A model generated the notes under the pieces. That model made no database searches. It was not told the DNA's origin and worked only from the letters and a program-made list of their open reading frames with translations. Below, piece after piece: positions 18,096-26,583 of a stretch of 56,772 nt of DNA. This DNA is from Methanospirillum sp. Lineage in GTDB: Archaea > Halobacteriota > Methanomicrobia > Methanomicrobiales > Methanospirillaceae. The stretch's first letter is position 1, and the number at the start of each line of letters is the position of its first letter. A program made the position numbers and the translations under genes. Location of the stretch: the NCBI GenBank assembly GCA_012728895.1, contig JAAYEG010000007.1, positions 1 to 56,772 on the forward strand. Reading direction: 5' to 3'.

Positions 18096-18740
18096 ATGGT
18101 AGAGAGACAGAAGATACTGGAAGCCGTCAGAACGGCTATCGAGAGCGCGCCAGAGCGCAAGTTCTCTGAGTCCGTGGACCTCACGGTCAACCTCAAGAAT
18201 ATCGACATGGCGCAGCCGAAGAACCGTATCGACGAGACGATCTCCCTCCCGAGGGGGACCGGGCGACCGATCCGGATCGCAGTGCTCGGCAAGGGCGAGA
18301 TCACGACGCAGGCGAAGGAGGCCGGCGTCGACCTGATCATCGGCCCCGAGGAGATCGAGAGGCTCGGAGGGGAACCCCGCGAGGCCCGCAAGATCGCGAA
18401 CCAGTACCGGTTCTTCCTCGCCGAGACCTCGGTGATGCCGCTGGTCGGGCGCTGGCTCGGTGTTCGGCTCGGACCGCGCGGTAAGATGCCGATGCCGATC
18501 CCCCAGGGGACGGACATCCGCCCGATCGTCGAGCGTCTGAGAAACTCGGTCAAGGTCCGCACGAAGGACAAGAAGGTCTTCTCGGCGAGGGTCGGCACGA
18601 CCGCGATGGAGCCCGAGCAGATCGCCGAGAACATCGACGCGATCCTCAAGCGGGTCGAGAGCGCGCTCGAGCAGGGCGCGATGAACGTCAGGTCGGTCTA
18701 CGTGAAGACGACGATGGGCCCGGCCGTGAGGGTGGATTAA
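18096..18740 (+). CDS. rplA: Ribosomal protein L1 (uL1)
   Basis: 214 residues: VDLTVNLKNIDMAQPKNRIDETISLP, FFLAETSVMPLVGRWLGVRLGPRGKMP and SVYVKTTMGPAVRVD are L1 signatures. In Methanococcus L1 represses its own operon by binding an mRNA copy of its rRNA site; whether that holds here cannot be seen by eye. The stop overlaps the L10 start (TAATG). Confidence 0.97.
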   Translation: MVERQKILEAVRTAIESAPERKFSESVDLTVNLKNIDMAQPKNRIDETISLPRGTGRPIRIAVLGKGEITTQAKEAGVDLIIGPEEIERLGGEPREARKIANQYRFFLAETSVMPLVGRWLGVRLGPRGKMPMPIPQGTDIRPIVERLRNSVKVRTKDKKVFSARVGTTAMEPEQIAENIDAILKRVESALEQGAMNVRSVYVKTTMGPAVRVD

Positions 18741-19594
18741 TGGCGCTGTACACGCATCACCTTCCCGGGTGGAAACGCGAGGAGGTCGAGGCGATCAAGC
18801 AGCTCAACGGCGAATACGCGCTGGTCGGGCTCGTCGACGTCTACGGCATCCCGGCCGCCCAGCTCCAGCAGATCCGGCGTAACCTCCGGGGAACCGCCGT
18901 GATCAGGATGGCGCGGAACACGCTCATGCAGCACTCGTTCGACGAGCTCGGCGGGGACTGGGCCTCCGTGCGGAAGTACATCGACGGCAACACGGCCCTG
19001 ATCTACTCGAACGAGAACCCGTTCAGGCTCTTCAAGCTGCTCGCCAAGAACAAGACCAAGATGGCCGCCAAGCCGGGCCAGGCTGCGCCCGAGGACATCA
19101 TAGTGACGAAGGGGCCGACCTCGTTCAAGCCGGGCCCGATCGTCGGCGAACTCCAGCAGGCCGGCATTCCCGCAGCCATCCAGGGCGGAAAGGTCCAGAT
19201 CAAGGAGACCAAGACCGTCGTCAGGAAGGGCGAGGTCATCAACGCGAAGCAGGCGGACGTGCTGGCCAAGCTCGGGATCAAGCCGATGGACGTCGGCCTG
19301 GTGATCCAGATCGTCTACTACCAGGGTTCGATCTTCGAGCCGGAGGTGCTCGACATCGACGAGGCGGCGATCCTCGCACAGGTCGGGCTCGCGGCAGCGC
19401 AGGCGTTCAACCTCTCGGTGAACGCGGCGATCCCGACGCCGGAGACGGTCGGTGTGATCCTGGCCCGGGCCGAGAGCGAGGCGAGGAGCCTCGGCATCGA
19501 GGTGCCGGTCTATGCGAAAGAGCTCGTCGGTGCGATCATCGGTAGGGCGTACAGGGAGATGGCGGCCGTCGGGGCCGCCGTCGGGGAATATTAA
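18740..19594 (+). CDS. rplJ: Ribosomal protein L10 (uL10/P0)
   Basis: 284 residues. It starts with YTHHLPGWKREEVEAIKQL and carries MARNTLMQHS in the rRNA-binding domain, TSFKPGPIVGELQQAGIP, and the helical spine that docks L12 dimers. It ends GAAVGEY and lacks the Ala-rich hinge and acidic MGLGALFG-type tail that many archaeal P0 proteins share with L12. The stop is followed by a strong GGAGG for the L12 gene. Confidence 0.95.
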   Translation: MALYTHHLPGWKREEVEAIKQLNGEYALVGLVDVYGIPAAQLQQIRRNLRGTAVIRMARNTLMQHSFDELGGDWASVRKYIDGNTALIYSNENPFRLFKLLAKNKTKMAAKPGQAAPEDIIVTKGPTSFKPGPIVGELQQAGIPAAIQGGKVQIKETKTVVRKGEVINAKQADVLAKLGIKPMDVGLVIQIVYYQGSIFEPEVLDIDEAAILAQVGLAAAQAFNLSVNAAIPTPETVGVILARAESEARSLGIEVPVYAKELVGAIIGRAYREMAAVGAAVGEY

Positions 19595-19609
19595 CGGAGG
19601 TTGATTGAG

Positions 19610-19933
19610 ATGGAATATATCTATGCAGTGCTCCTGCTCCACAAGGCAGGCAAGGATGTCAGTGAAGAGAACGTGAAGGCCGTGCTCTCGGCCGCCGGCG
19701 TCGCCGCGGATGACGCCCGGATCAAGGCGCTCGTCGCCTCGCTTGAGGGCGTCGACATCAACGAGGCGATCGAGAAGGCCGCCGCGGCCCCCGTCGCGGT
19801 TGCCGCCGCCGCAGTTCCCGCCGCCGCGGGCGCCGCCCCCGCCGCCGCCGCTGCGGCCGAGGAGGAGCCCGAGGACGACAAGAAGGAGGAGGAAGAGAGC
19901 GGCATGGCAGGGCTCGGTGCCCTGTTCGGCTGA
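19610..19933 (+). CDS. rpl12: Ribosomal protein L12 (P1/P2 type)
   Basis: 107 residues from ATG 19610, nine bases after GGAGG (19596-19600); an in-frame TTG at 19601 is less likely. The N-terminus [17 protein letters not shown] dimerises and binds L10. An Ala/Pro-rich hinge is followed by a charged stretch and the conserved tail [10 protein letters not shown], which recruits translation factors. Last gene of the operon. Confidence 0.97.
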   Translation: MEYIYAVLLLHKAGKDVSEENVKAVLSAAGVAADDARIKALVASLEGVDINEAIEKAAAAPVAVAAAAVPAAAGAAPAAAAAAEEEPEDDKKEEEESGMAGLGALFG

Positions 19934-19937
19934 TCTC

Positions 19938-19980
19938 ACTTTTTTCCTTTCACGAACCGCAGCGTTCCTTTCTCTTCTTC
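19938..19980 (+). terminator. Pyrimidine-tract terminator after the L12 gene
   Basis: Just after the L12 stop comes CACTTTTTTCCTTTC and then a second pyrimidine run (TTCCTTTCTCTTCTTCC). Archaeal termination relies on such T-rich tracts, and no similar tract lies inside the operon. Confidence 0.55.
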
Positions 19981-20070
19981 CGTCCCGGCGCGTCAGCAGA
20001 CGAGCCCGTTCTTACTGGACGAGCGACCGCCGTCGGTCGCGGGGATCCCGTATTTGGGAATAATCTCCCG

Positions 20071-20922
20071 GTGGTGCATCCTCGAGATACATCGCGGATC
20101 CGAGAGCCTGCGGGCGTGAACACGATGACGACGGGAGACGGCGACGGGGTGTACGACTGCGTCGACCGGTGCCCGGGCGAGCCTGGCACCGACACGGACG
20201 GCGAAGGGACGCCGGATTGCAAGGACGGCTGCCCGGCGAACCCGCTCCGGGACGACTGCAGCCACTGGAACTGCGCTTACTCACCGGACGACTGCAACTA
20301 CGTCTTAATCTCCTGCGACGGCGTCTCGCAGCCGCAGTGCCTGCGCTACTGCTACGACGACCCGGCGCACTACCCGGATCCCTGCGACTGCAGCGTCTAC
20401 GTGCCCGACGCCGGCGCCTCGAGCGCGCAGCTGCTGGCGTTTTCGGCCGTCACCCCGACCCTCTCGTCCCTGCTGCAGGGGGCAGGATCCGCGACCACGG
20501 GCGTGGCGACACGGCGTGCGCTCCCGCCCCTCGGGGCGGGCGCAGGGCAGTGGTCGACGCCGTTCCCGACGCTCGCGTTCGGGACCCTCCGGGCCTCCCT
20601 CGCGCAACCGGCCCCGCAGGGCTGCGCGGTGTTCTCTGCGGCGAGCCCGGGGCTCGAGCACGTGGACGGGGCGGACCACGGGCCGGTGACGGTCTACGGA
20701 CTGACGACCTGCAGCTGGTACGCGAAGACAACGGCGCTCCTGGACGAGATGGGCATCGCCTACGATCGGATCTCCATGGACCGGCTCGAGCCCGACGAGC
20801 GGGCGGCGGTCACGGAGGAGATCGGAAGGCGGACCATGTCCCGATGGGTCCCGGTGACGGTGATCGGCGACGAGACGATCGTCGGCTTCAAGGAAGCGGC
20901 GATCCGGGAAGCGCTCGCCTGA
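20071..20922 (+). CDS. ORF joining thrombospondin type 3-like repeats to a glutaredoxin-like domain
   Basis: 283 codons in three parts. Residues 20-115 are rich in Asp, Gly and Cys (GDGDGVYDCVDRCPGEPGTD, then DTDGEGTPDCKDGCP), as in calcium-binding thrombospondin type 3 repeats of secreted proteins. Residues 116-200 are low-complexity. Residues 206-283 look like a glutaredoxin/thioredoxin fold: VTVYGLTTCSWYAKTTALLDEMG, WVPVTVIGDETIVGF. The active site is C214-S-W-Y217, so the second cysteine is missing. No signal peptide precedes the repeats, odd for an extracellular module. A GTG at codon 198 (20662) could start a stand-alone glutaredoxin, with the upstream part a remnant of another gene. 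I cannot tell which is expressed. Confidence 0.5.
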   Translation: MVHPRDTSRIREPAGVNTMTTGDGDGVYDCVDRCPGEPGTDTDGEGTPDCKDGCPANPLRDDCSHWNCAYSPDDCNYVLISCDGVSQPQCLRYCYDDPAHYPDPCDCSVYVPDAGASSAQLLAFSAVTPTLSSLLQGAGSATTGVATRRALPPLGAGAGQWSTPFPTLAFGTLRASLAQPAPQGCAVFSAASPGLEHVDGADHGPVTVYGLTTCSWYAKTTALLDEMGIAYDRISMDRLEPDERAAVTEEIGRRTMSRWVPVTVIGDETIVGFKEAAIREALA

Positions 20923-21041
20923 TCGGTACCACCATCCCCCCGGGACGGTGAGAGGGGCGGCAGTGCGGGGCCGATTTTATCAACCCCCCCGCATCCCGGG
21001 CCAGGAGACTGGCGCGCACCCACCGGGGCGGCCGAATCCCC

Positions 21042-21458
21042 TCAGCGATATCGTGACCTGAACCGGCGTACGAACTCTCCGGCTGCCTCGTCGCTCCCGA
21101 CAAACTCGACGAAGTCCGCGAGCCGTTCCACGGTTCCGGCGCTCACGTGGTGCTCGATCTGGCAGGCGTCGAGGTCCGCCTGCCCATGCTCGACACCGAG
21201 AATGTCGAGCAGATCGGTGATCGTGCGATGCTTCTCGGTCAGCTCGTCCGCCAGCCTTCTCCCGGGCCCCGTGAGCACCGCGCCGTCGTAGGATTCGTAG
21301 TGGATCAGGCCTGCCTGCTCGAGCTTCTGCAGCATTTCGGTCGCAGAGGGAGGTTTCACCCCCATGTTCGAGGCGATCGCCCCGGTCTGTGCGCGTCCCT
21401 CTCTCTCCTCGAGAAGGGCGATGGTCTCGATGTATTCCTCGATGGTCTTGCGCCGCAT
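21042..21458 (-). CDS. DtxR-family metal-dependent transcriptional regulator
   Basis: 138 residues. Residues 1-65 form the winged helix (TIEEYIETIALLEEREGRAQTGAIASNMGVKPPSATEMLQKL). The second part has the metal-binding and dimerisation segments (LLDILGVEHGQADLDACQIEHHVSAGTVERL), with the Cys, Glu and His residues expected of DtxR/MntR/IdeR relatives. It lacks the SH3-like third domain. It is the last gene of feoA-feoB-dtxR, nine bases after feoB. A perfect palindrome at the feoA promoter (23426-23441) is its likely operator, so it probably represses iron uptake when Fe(II) is plentiful. Manganese sensing is an alternative. Confidence 0.9.
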   Translation of the reverse strand: MRRKTIEEYIETIALLEEREGRAQTGAIASNMGVKPPSATEMLQKLEQAGLIHYESYDGAVLTGPGRRLADELTEKHRTITDLLDILGVEHGQADLDACQIEHHVSAGTVERLADFVEFVGSDEAAGEFVRRFRSRYR

Positions 21459-21467
21459 GACCGTCCC

Positions 21468-23183
21468 TCATAACCCCAGCAGCGCGATCCGCATCAGCCC
21501 GCCGACCAGGACAGCCGTGCAGGCCATGAAGGCAGTCGCCTTCACGAGCCCGCGAGCCCCGAGCTCTTTGAACATCACCGCGAATGTCCCGACGCAGGGG
21601 AAGTAGACCGTTAGGAGCGTTGTCGCGATCACCAGCTGCTCCGGAGTGAGCCCGAGCGGCAGAAGCATCCCGACGGCGAGATCCTTGCGCAGGAAGCCGA
21701 TCACGAGGGCCGCCGTTGTCTCTCCGGGCAGGCCCAACCATGCCTGGACGACAGGCGCAAACAGCAAACCCAGCATGCCCAACACGCCGAGGGCGTGCAG
21801 GAGGTTGACGACCAGGATCCCGAGGAACAGGAACGGGATGGCCTCCCGGACGAATCCCCCGACCCTCATCCAGACCTTTTTCAGCACGGTCATCGGGTCC
21901 GGTCTGCGGTACGGGGGGATCTCCAGGCAGATCTCCGGGCTGTCCCCGGGGAGGAGCCGGTTCAGCACGAGGCCCGCCGCGACGAAGACGACGGCGAGTG
22001 CCCCGAACACCATAAGGATATACCGGGGTCCATAGGGTCCCAGGATCCCGAAGACCATCGCGTTCTTGGCCATGCAGGGAACGGAGATCGCGAGGAGGGT
22101 GGTGGCGATGAACCGCTGCTTCCCCGTCTCCAAGCTCCTTGCCGCCAGGACGCCGGGAACGTTGCAGCCGAGTCCGAGGAAGATCGGGATCACTCCGAAC
22201 CCGTGCAGCCCGAAGCGGTGGAAGATCGTGTCGAACAGGGTGGCCAGACGTGGAAGGTAGCCCGAGTCCTCGAAGACCGCAAGGACCGCGTAGAACGTGA
22301 TGATGTAGGGGAGCACCATCGCGAATGGGACGTACAGTCCCGTAGTGAGCAGCCCCATCGACTGGACGTAATCGATCCGGCCGTCGATCAGGGTGCCGAT
22401 CAGCACCTCGTGCAGGATCCCGGGGCCGAGCCAGCTACTGAGCGCCATGGCGACTGGGGTGTAGAGTTCGAAGAGGGGGTCGAAGACTAGCGCGATCAGG
22501 AGCTCGCCAATCCCGGTCACCAGCCAGAGAGCCCCGATCATCACGAGCACCGCGATCGGAAACCCGGTCAGCGGCCGTATCGACGCCTCGGAGAGCGTGT
22601 CCGAGAGGGTGCGGTGGCGGTGCGTTACCTGCTGCACGTTTCTGACGATCTCCCCGATCCGGACCCACCGGGCGTCGTCAGTCAACCGCCCCGGACGCCG
22701 CGGCGTCAAAGCCTCGTCGAGCCTGCGGACCAGTTCGCGGATGCCCTCGCCGCTCAGCGCCACCGTCGGGATCACGGGGACCTGGAGCTCGCGTTCGAGC
22801 CGTTCGACATCGATCAGTATCCCCGAGTGCTGCGCCTCGTCCCACATGTTCAGGGCGACGACGACAGGTCTGTCCGCTTCCAGGATCTGCAGCGCCAGGA
22901 AGAGGTTCCGCTCCAGGTTCGTCGCGTCCACCACGACGATGACAAGGTCGGCCTCCTGGAACATCTCGAGGGCGACCTCCTCGGCCCGATTGGAAGGATC
23001 GAGTGAGTACGTCCCCGGCGCGTCGACGATCTCGTGCCTATCCTTTCCGAGGCACATCCTCCCCCTCGAGAAGTCGACGGTGGTCCCCGGGTAGTTCGAG
23101 GTGATAACTGTGGCCCCGGTGAGCCGGGAGAAGACGACGCTCTTCCCGACGTTGGGGTTGCCCATCAGGACGATCTTTTTCAT
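21468..23183 (-). CDS. feoB: Ferrous iron transporter FeoB
   Basis: Membrane Fe(II) transporter with a cytosolic G domain, 571 residues. G1 is GNPNVGKS (8-15), G3 is DAPGTYSL and G4 is NMWD. The membrane part has the two gate motifs (FLGLGCNVPGV and TVYFPCVGTFAVMF) and about eight hydrophobic segments. It is near the short end of the family and has little sequence beyond the last gate. Its start overlaps the feoA stop by four bases, so the two are coupled. Confidence 0.95.
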   Translation of the reverse strand: MKKIVLMGNPNVGKSVVFSRLTGATVITSNYPGTTVDFSRGRMCLGKDRHEIVDAPGTYSLDPSNRAEEVALEMFQEADLVIVVVDATNLERNLFLALQILEADRPVVVALNMWDEAQHSGILIDVERLERELQVPVIPTVALSGEGIRELVRRLDEALTPRRPGRLTDDARWVRIGEIVRNVQQVTHRHRTLSDTLSEASIRPLTGFPIAVLVMIGALWLVTGIGELLIALVFDPLFELYTPVAMALSSWLGPGILHEVLIGTLIDGRIDYVQSMGLLTTGLYVPFAMVLPYIITFYAVLAVFEDSGYLPRLATLFDTIFHRFGLHGFGVIPIFLGLGCNVPGVLAARSLETGKQRFIATTLLAISVPCMAKNAMVFGILGPYGPRYILMVFGALAVVFVAAGLVLNRLLPGDSPEICLEIPPYRRPDPMTVLKKVWMRVGGFVREAIPFLFLGILVVNLLHALGVLGMLGLLFAPVVQAWLGLPGETTAALVIGFLRKDLAVGMLLPLGLTPEQLVIATTLLTVYFPCVGTFAVMFKELGARGLVKATAFMACTAVLVGGLMRIALLGL

Positions 23184-23416
23184 GTCGCGGGGACTGTGAC
23201 GACGATCTGCGCTGCCATCCCCCGTCCCAGCGTTATCTCCCTCCCGCTGACCTCGATGACGATCGGTCCACCGAGGAGGTGTTTCGCCACGAGCCGGACC
23301 CTCACTCCCTCCCGGAGGCCCATCTCGCCTATCTTCTTACGAAATGACGAGCCTCCGGCCAGCCGGAGGATCACGGCCTCGGTTCCTGTCGTAAGCGCGG
23401 GCAGCAGCGTCTCCAT
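23180..23416 (-). CDS. feoA: FeoA protein (SH3-like partner of FeoB)
   Basis: 78 residues, LRLAGGSSFRKKIGEMGLREGVRVRLVAKHLLGGPIVIEVSGREITLGRGMA: the compact SH3-like FeoA fold with the conserved GEMGLREG turn. It modulates FeoB. First gene of the iron operon. The ATG is only nine bases from the palindromic operator, so the leader is very short. Confidence 0.93.
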   Translation of the reverse strand: METLLPALTTGTEAVILRLAGGSSFRKKIGEMGLREGVRVRLVAKHLLGGPIVIEVSGREITLGRGMAAQIVVTVPAT

Positions 23417-23425
23417 AATGATCCC

Positions 23426-23441
23426 TTTAGGTATACCTAAA
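23426..23441 (-). promoter_or_regulatory. Perfect palindromic operator at the feoAB-dtxR promoter
   Basis: TTTAGGTATACCTAAA is a perfect 16-base palindrome immediately upstream of feoA. A TATA-like TATTTAT (23462-23456, minus strand) lies upstream; initiation about 25 bases from it falls inside the palindrome, so a bound repressor would block the start site. The TTAGG..CCTAA half-sites are of the DtxR/IdeR type, and the operon encodes a DtxR-family protein. Confidence 0.75.
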
Positions 23442-23658
23442 TCAGGTCTCCGTGGATAAATACCGGATGGATGGGGCAGGAGCGGCCCGGTTCTTCCGCC
23501 GTTCTTCCCATGTCAGGCGTGGTTATCCGTTCCCGGAAAGATCTGTGCACCGGGAACGTTTCCCGGCCCCGTATCAGCACGGTTGCCCTCGCGCGCTCCC
23601 CGCGAGACCCATGGAGTCCCGGCAGGGAGGCCTCCGGAAGGGTGCGCAGAAACGGTGC

Positions 23659-24720
23659 TCACCCGAGCTCGAGGGCGAGCACGGCGAGCCCGAGCACGAC
23701 CATCACGGCTCCGGACGCCGCGAGGACGAGCCTTCTCCGCTCCGCGCGCCACCTGTCGACCGCCGAGGGCGAGAGGCCGAACGCGACCGCCCCGACGATA
23801 AGAACGAGCGGGAAGACGAAGCAGAGGTTGTACAGGACGAGCAGGGGGTAGGAAGAGGTGGGAGACGCTCCGGCCAGCAGCCCGAGCACGCCGAGGTAGA
23901 CCCCGCCGGTGCACGGCAGCTCCACGAGCCCGACTCCGGCCCCGAGCGCGAGCGCCGCGAGGGGGCCGGCAGTCCGCGAGGCATCTATCCACCGTGCCGC
24001 AGACCTCCGCCCTGCCTCAGGGATCGCAGGGGCGAGCCCGCGCAGGTCGAGGACGGATACTGCGAGAACGGCGAGCCCGAGCAGGAGGGCGACGGCCCCG
24101 GCCGCAACCCGGAAGGATGGGGCGATTCCCGCAGCCCCCACCACGGTCACGATGCCGAGGCCAGCCGCGAGGTATATCGTGAAGACACCGGCCGTGTAGG
24201 CCGCGCCGAGGACGAGCACCCGGCGGCGTGTCCCCGAGGCCACGAGCGTCCCGAGCAGGAGAGCGAGAACGGCGAAGGCGCACGGGTTGATCCCGTCGAC
24301 GAGACCCGCCGACGCGACCACGAGCGGGGTGAGCGGCGGGGCGGGGCCCCCGCCCTCCCGGGTCGTCGGTGGCGTGCTCGCTGCTGTCGTACGGTTGAGG
24401 AACGCGCCGATCTTCTCGACCCCCCAGACGGCCTGGTCGCCGGCGAAGAGTACCGGGATCGAGGGCCTGGTGCCCGTCCGGTTCGAGAGGACGCCGAACC
24501 GCTCGACGGCATCCGGGCCGGAGGAGAGGTCAAGCAACTCGACCGGCTGTTCCGGATGCGCTTCCCGGAAGGCCTCGACGGCAGGCAGGGCGCGTTCGCA
24601 GCTGCCGCACCCGGGTCGGTACGCGAAGACCCATGGCTCGTCCGCGCCCGCCGCGAGCGGCGCGGTCAGGGCCATCAACAGCAGGAGAGACAGCAGCGGG
24701 AGGGCGAGGGTCGGTCTCAT
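23659..24720 (-). CDS. Thioredoxin-fold and CcdA/DsbD-like membrane fusion protein
   Basis: 353 residues. A signal sequence (1-25) precedes an external thioredoxin-like domain with C38-G-S-C41 (YRPGCGSCERALPAVEAF) and a cis-Pro loop candidate (RPSIPVLFAGD). From about residue 125 comes a six-helix membrane domain of CcdA/DsbD type, with the paired cysteine motifs DGINPCAF and VELPCTGGVY. Such proteins pass electrons from cytosolic thiols across the membrane to external disulfides. It lies 30 bases after the RACo-like gene on the same strand and is therefore the probable last gene of the ACDS operon. Its substrate is unknown. Confidence 0.85.
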   Translation of the reverse strand: MRPTLALPLLSLLLLMALTAPLAAGADEPWVFAYRPGCGSCERALPAVEAFREAHPEQPVELLDLSSGPDAVERFGVLSNRTGTRPSIPVLFAGDQAVWGVEKIGAFLNRTTAASTPPTTREGGGPAPPLTPLVVASAGLVDGINPCAFAVLALLLGTLVASGTRRRVLVLGAAYTAGVFTIYLAAGLGIVTVVGAAGIAPSFRVAAGAVALLLGLAVLAVSVLDLRGLAPAIPEAGRRSAARWIDASRTAGPLAALALGAGVGLVELPCTGGVYLGVLGLLAGASPTSSYPLLVLYNLCFVFPLVLIVGAVAFGLSPSAVDRWRAERRRLVLAASGAVMVVLGLAVLALELG

Positions 24721-24750
24721 CAGGGGATCAGGAGTCGTCGTGCAGGCTCA

Positions 24751-26574
24751 TCAGGCATTCGGAAAGAGGGAGGGCGGGCCCGGGATCTGGAGCGCGGCGG
24801 TGTAGGTCTCGACGAAGGCCGGGTCCACCAGGAGGTCGATGTAGGCAGTAGATTCCGCGCAGTCCGCTGCCTCCCGCCGGCGCGCCCGCGAGACCAGGAC
24901 CGAATATGCCCCCGCGAGCGACCCGTTTCCGATCGCGTGGACCTCTGCGTTCGGCAGCCGCGGCAGGATGCCGAACCCCACGACCGATTCGAGATCGGCG
25001 TATGCCCCGAACGCGCCGGCCAGGTAGAGATGCCTGATGTCTGCCGTGCCTATCCGGTACCGGTCGAGCAGGACCTTCACCGCCCCGAGGACCGCGGCCT
25101 TCGAGTCCATCAGGTAGGTCATGTCCCGCTCGGTCACCGTGATCGCCCGCCCTGTCGCGCTCCCATCTTCGGGGACGAGCACGAACTCGAGCCCCTCGGC
25201 GTTACGCCGGACCCCCGGTGCCCCCTCGACCAGCCGGCCGGTGAAGTCAAGGACCCCGGCCCGGTACATCGCGAAGGCGGCGTCGATGATCCCCGAGCCG
25301 CAGATCCCCCGCGGGGCCCCCCCGCCGATCGTGAACCAGGAGATCGCCCGTGCGTCGGGGTCGTACGAGACCCGCTCGATCGCCCCCTCCATCGCGCGCA
25401 TCCCGCTCGAGATCCCGCCGCCCTCGAAGGCCGGTCCCGAGGCGCACGAAGTGCAGGCCCGCCACTCCGCGCAGCCCAGCACGATCTCGCCGTTCGTCCC
25501 CAGGTCGACGAGGAGCGAGACCTCCTCGCCTCTGCAGAGGCCCGCTGTCAGCATGTCTCCGACAACGTCCCCGCCAACGAACCGGCTGATCGAGGGCAAG
25601 CAGGTGACCGGCGTGGCAGGATCGAGCGGTAGGCCGAGTTCGCCCGCTGGAAACCGCACTATGTCGCGATCGATCGGGGCGTCCACGAGCTCGAGGGGGG
25701 ACGGGTTGCGGCCGGCGACGAGCCAGGTCATCACCGTGTTCCCGGCCAGGACCACCTCCGCCACCTCGCCGGGTTCGAGTCCGGCCTGCTCCGCCGCGCC
25801 CATAAGGACCAGCCCGATCGACTCCCCCGCTGCGCGCCGGAGGGTGGCGCACCCCGCCTCCGCACGCCCGAAGGCACACCGGGTCAGGAGCTCCTCGCCC
25901 CAGGTGATCTGACGGTTGAGCGCCGCCCCGGTTCCGATGACCCGCCCGGTCTCCAGATCGACCAGCACTCCCACCACGGTCGTGGTCCCGAGGTCGACAG
26001 CAAGGCCGATCTTTCTGCCCGGTTCCCGGGTGACACGGAAGATGCGGGCCCGTTCCCCGTCCGAGTGCACGATCCCCCAGCAGTCCCCTCCCCTGTTCCT
26101 GAGGCGCTCGAAGACCTCCCGGTCGATCCGGGGCCGCGGACCATGGTAATCCTCCAGTCGGACCGATGACCCGACCGCGAACGGGTCACTCCCGACCGAG
26201 ACACGGTAGGCACGGACCGCCGGATCGAGATCGCACGGGTCGATCTGGTCCGGGATCAGGATCTTCGGGGCGATGATCCGGCTCTCGACCGGGACGGTCA
26301 TGGTGCAGTTCCCCACGACCCGCGACCGGCAGGCGAGGACGTAGCCCTGAGCACGCTCCCCGGGCGAGGGCGCGGATCTGCCGGGCTCGCCGATCATCTC
26401 GACGGCGTCTGGCGGGTCCACGACGACCCGGCACTTGCCGCACTCCCCGGCGCCGCCGCAGATCGCCTCGAAGACGATCCCGGCCTCCCGCGCGATGTCG
26501 AGCAACCGGTCGCCCCGGCGCGCTTCGACGACCTGACCCGAGGGCTGGACCACGATCCGGACAGGGGTGTCCAT
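24751..26574 (-). CDS. RACo-like corrinoid activation ATPase with 2Fe-2S ferredoxin domain
   Basis: 607 residues of the family that contains RACo, the reductive activator of the corrinoid iron-sulfur protein. The N-terminal plant-type ferredoxin has C39, C45, C48 and C82 (ICGGAGECGKC). A linker follows, then an ASKHA ATPase fold: GLAVDLGTTTVVGVLVDLETG, LVDLGTNGEIVLG, GGGAPRGICGSGIIDA and HLYLAGAFGAYADLESV. In bacteria RACo uses ATP to drive Co(II) to Co(I) reduction. Here it lies nine bases after cdhE, which with cdhD forms the archaeal corrinoid protein, so that complex is the natural target. This is distinct from RamA, which has C-terminal 4Fe-4S clusters. Confidence 0.88.
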   Translation of the reverse strand: MDTPVRIVVQPSGQVVEARRGDRLLDIAREAGIVFEAICGGAGECGKCRVVVDPPDAVEMIGEPGRSAPSPGERAQGYVLACRSRVVGNCTMTVPVESRIIAPKILIPDQIDPCDLDPAVRAYRVSVGSDPFAVGSSVRLEDYHGPRPRIDREVFERLRNRGGDCWGIVHSDGERARIFRVTREPGRKIGLAVDLGTTTVVGVLVDLETGRVIGTGAALNRQITWGEELLTRCAFGRAEAGCATLRRAAGESIGLVLMGAAEQAGLEPGEVAEVVLAGNTVMTWLVAGRNPSPLELVDAPIDRDIVRFPAGELGLPLDPATPVTCLPSISRFVGGDVVGDMLTAGLCRGEEVSLLVDLGTNGEIVLGCAEWRACTSCASGPAFEGGGISSGMRAMEGAIERVSYDPDARAISWFTIGGGAPRGICGSGIIDAAFAMYRAGVLDFTGRLVEGAPGVRRNAEGLEFVLVPEDGSATGRAITVTERDMTYLMDSKAAVLGAVKVLLDRYRIGTADIRHLYLAGAFGAYADLESVVGFGILPRLPNAEVHAIGNGSLAGAYSVLVSRARRREAADCAESTAYIDLLVDPAFVETYTAALQIPGPPSLFPNA

Positions 26575-26583
26575 GGGGGGGGC

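Noticed and set aside
21042-21458. MntR-type manganese regulator
   Set aside because: The protein family allows it, but the operon with feoA/feoB and the operator at their promoter make iron the better call.
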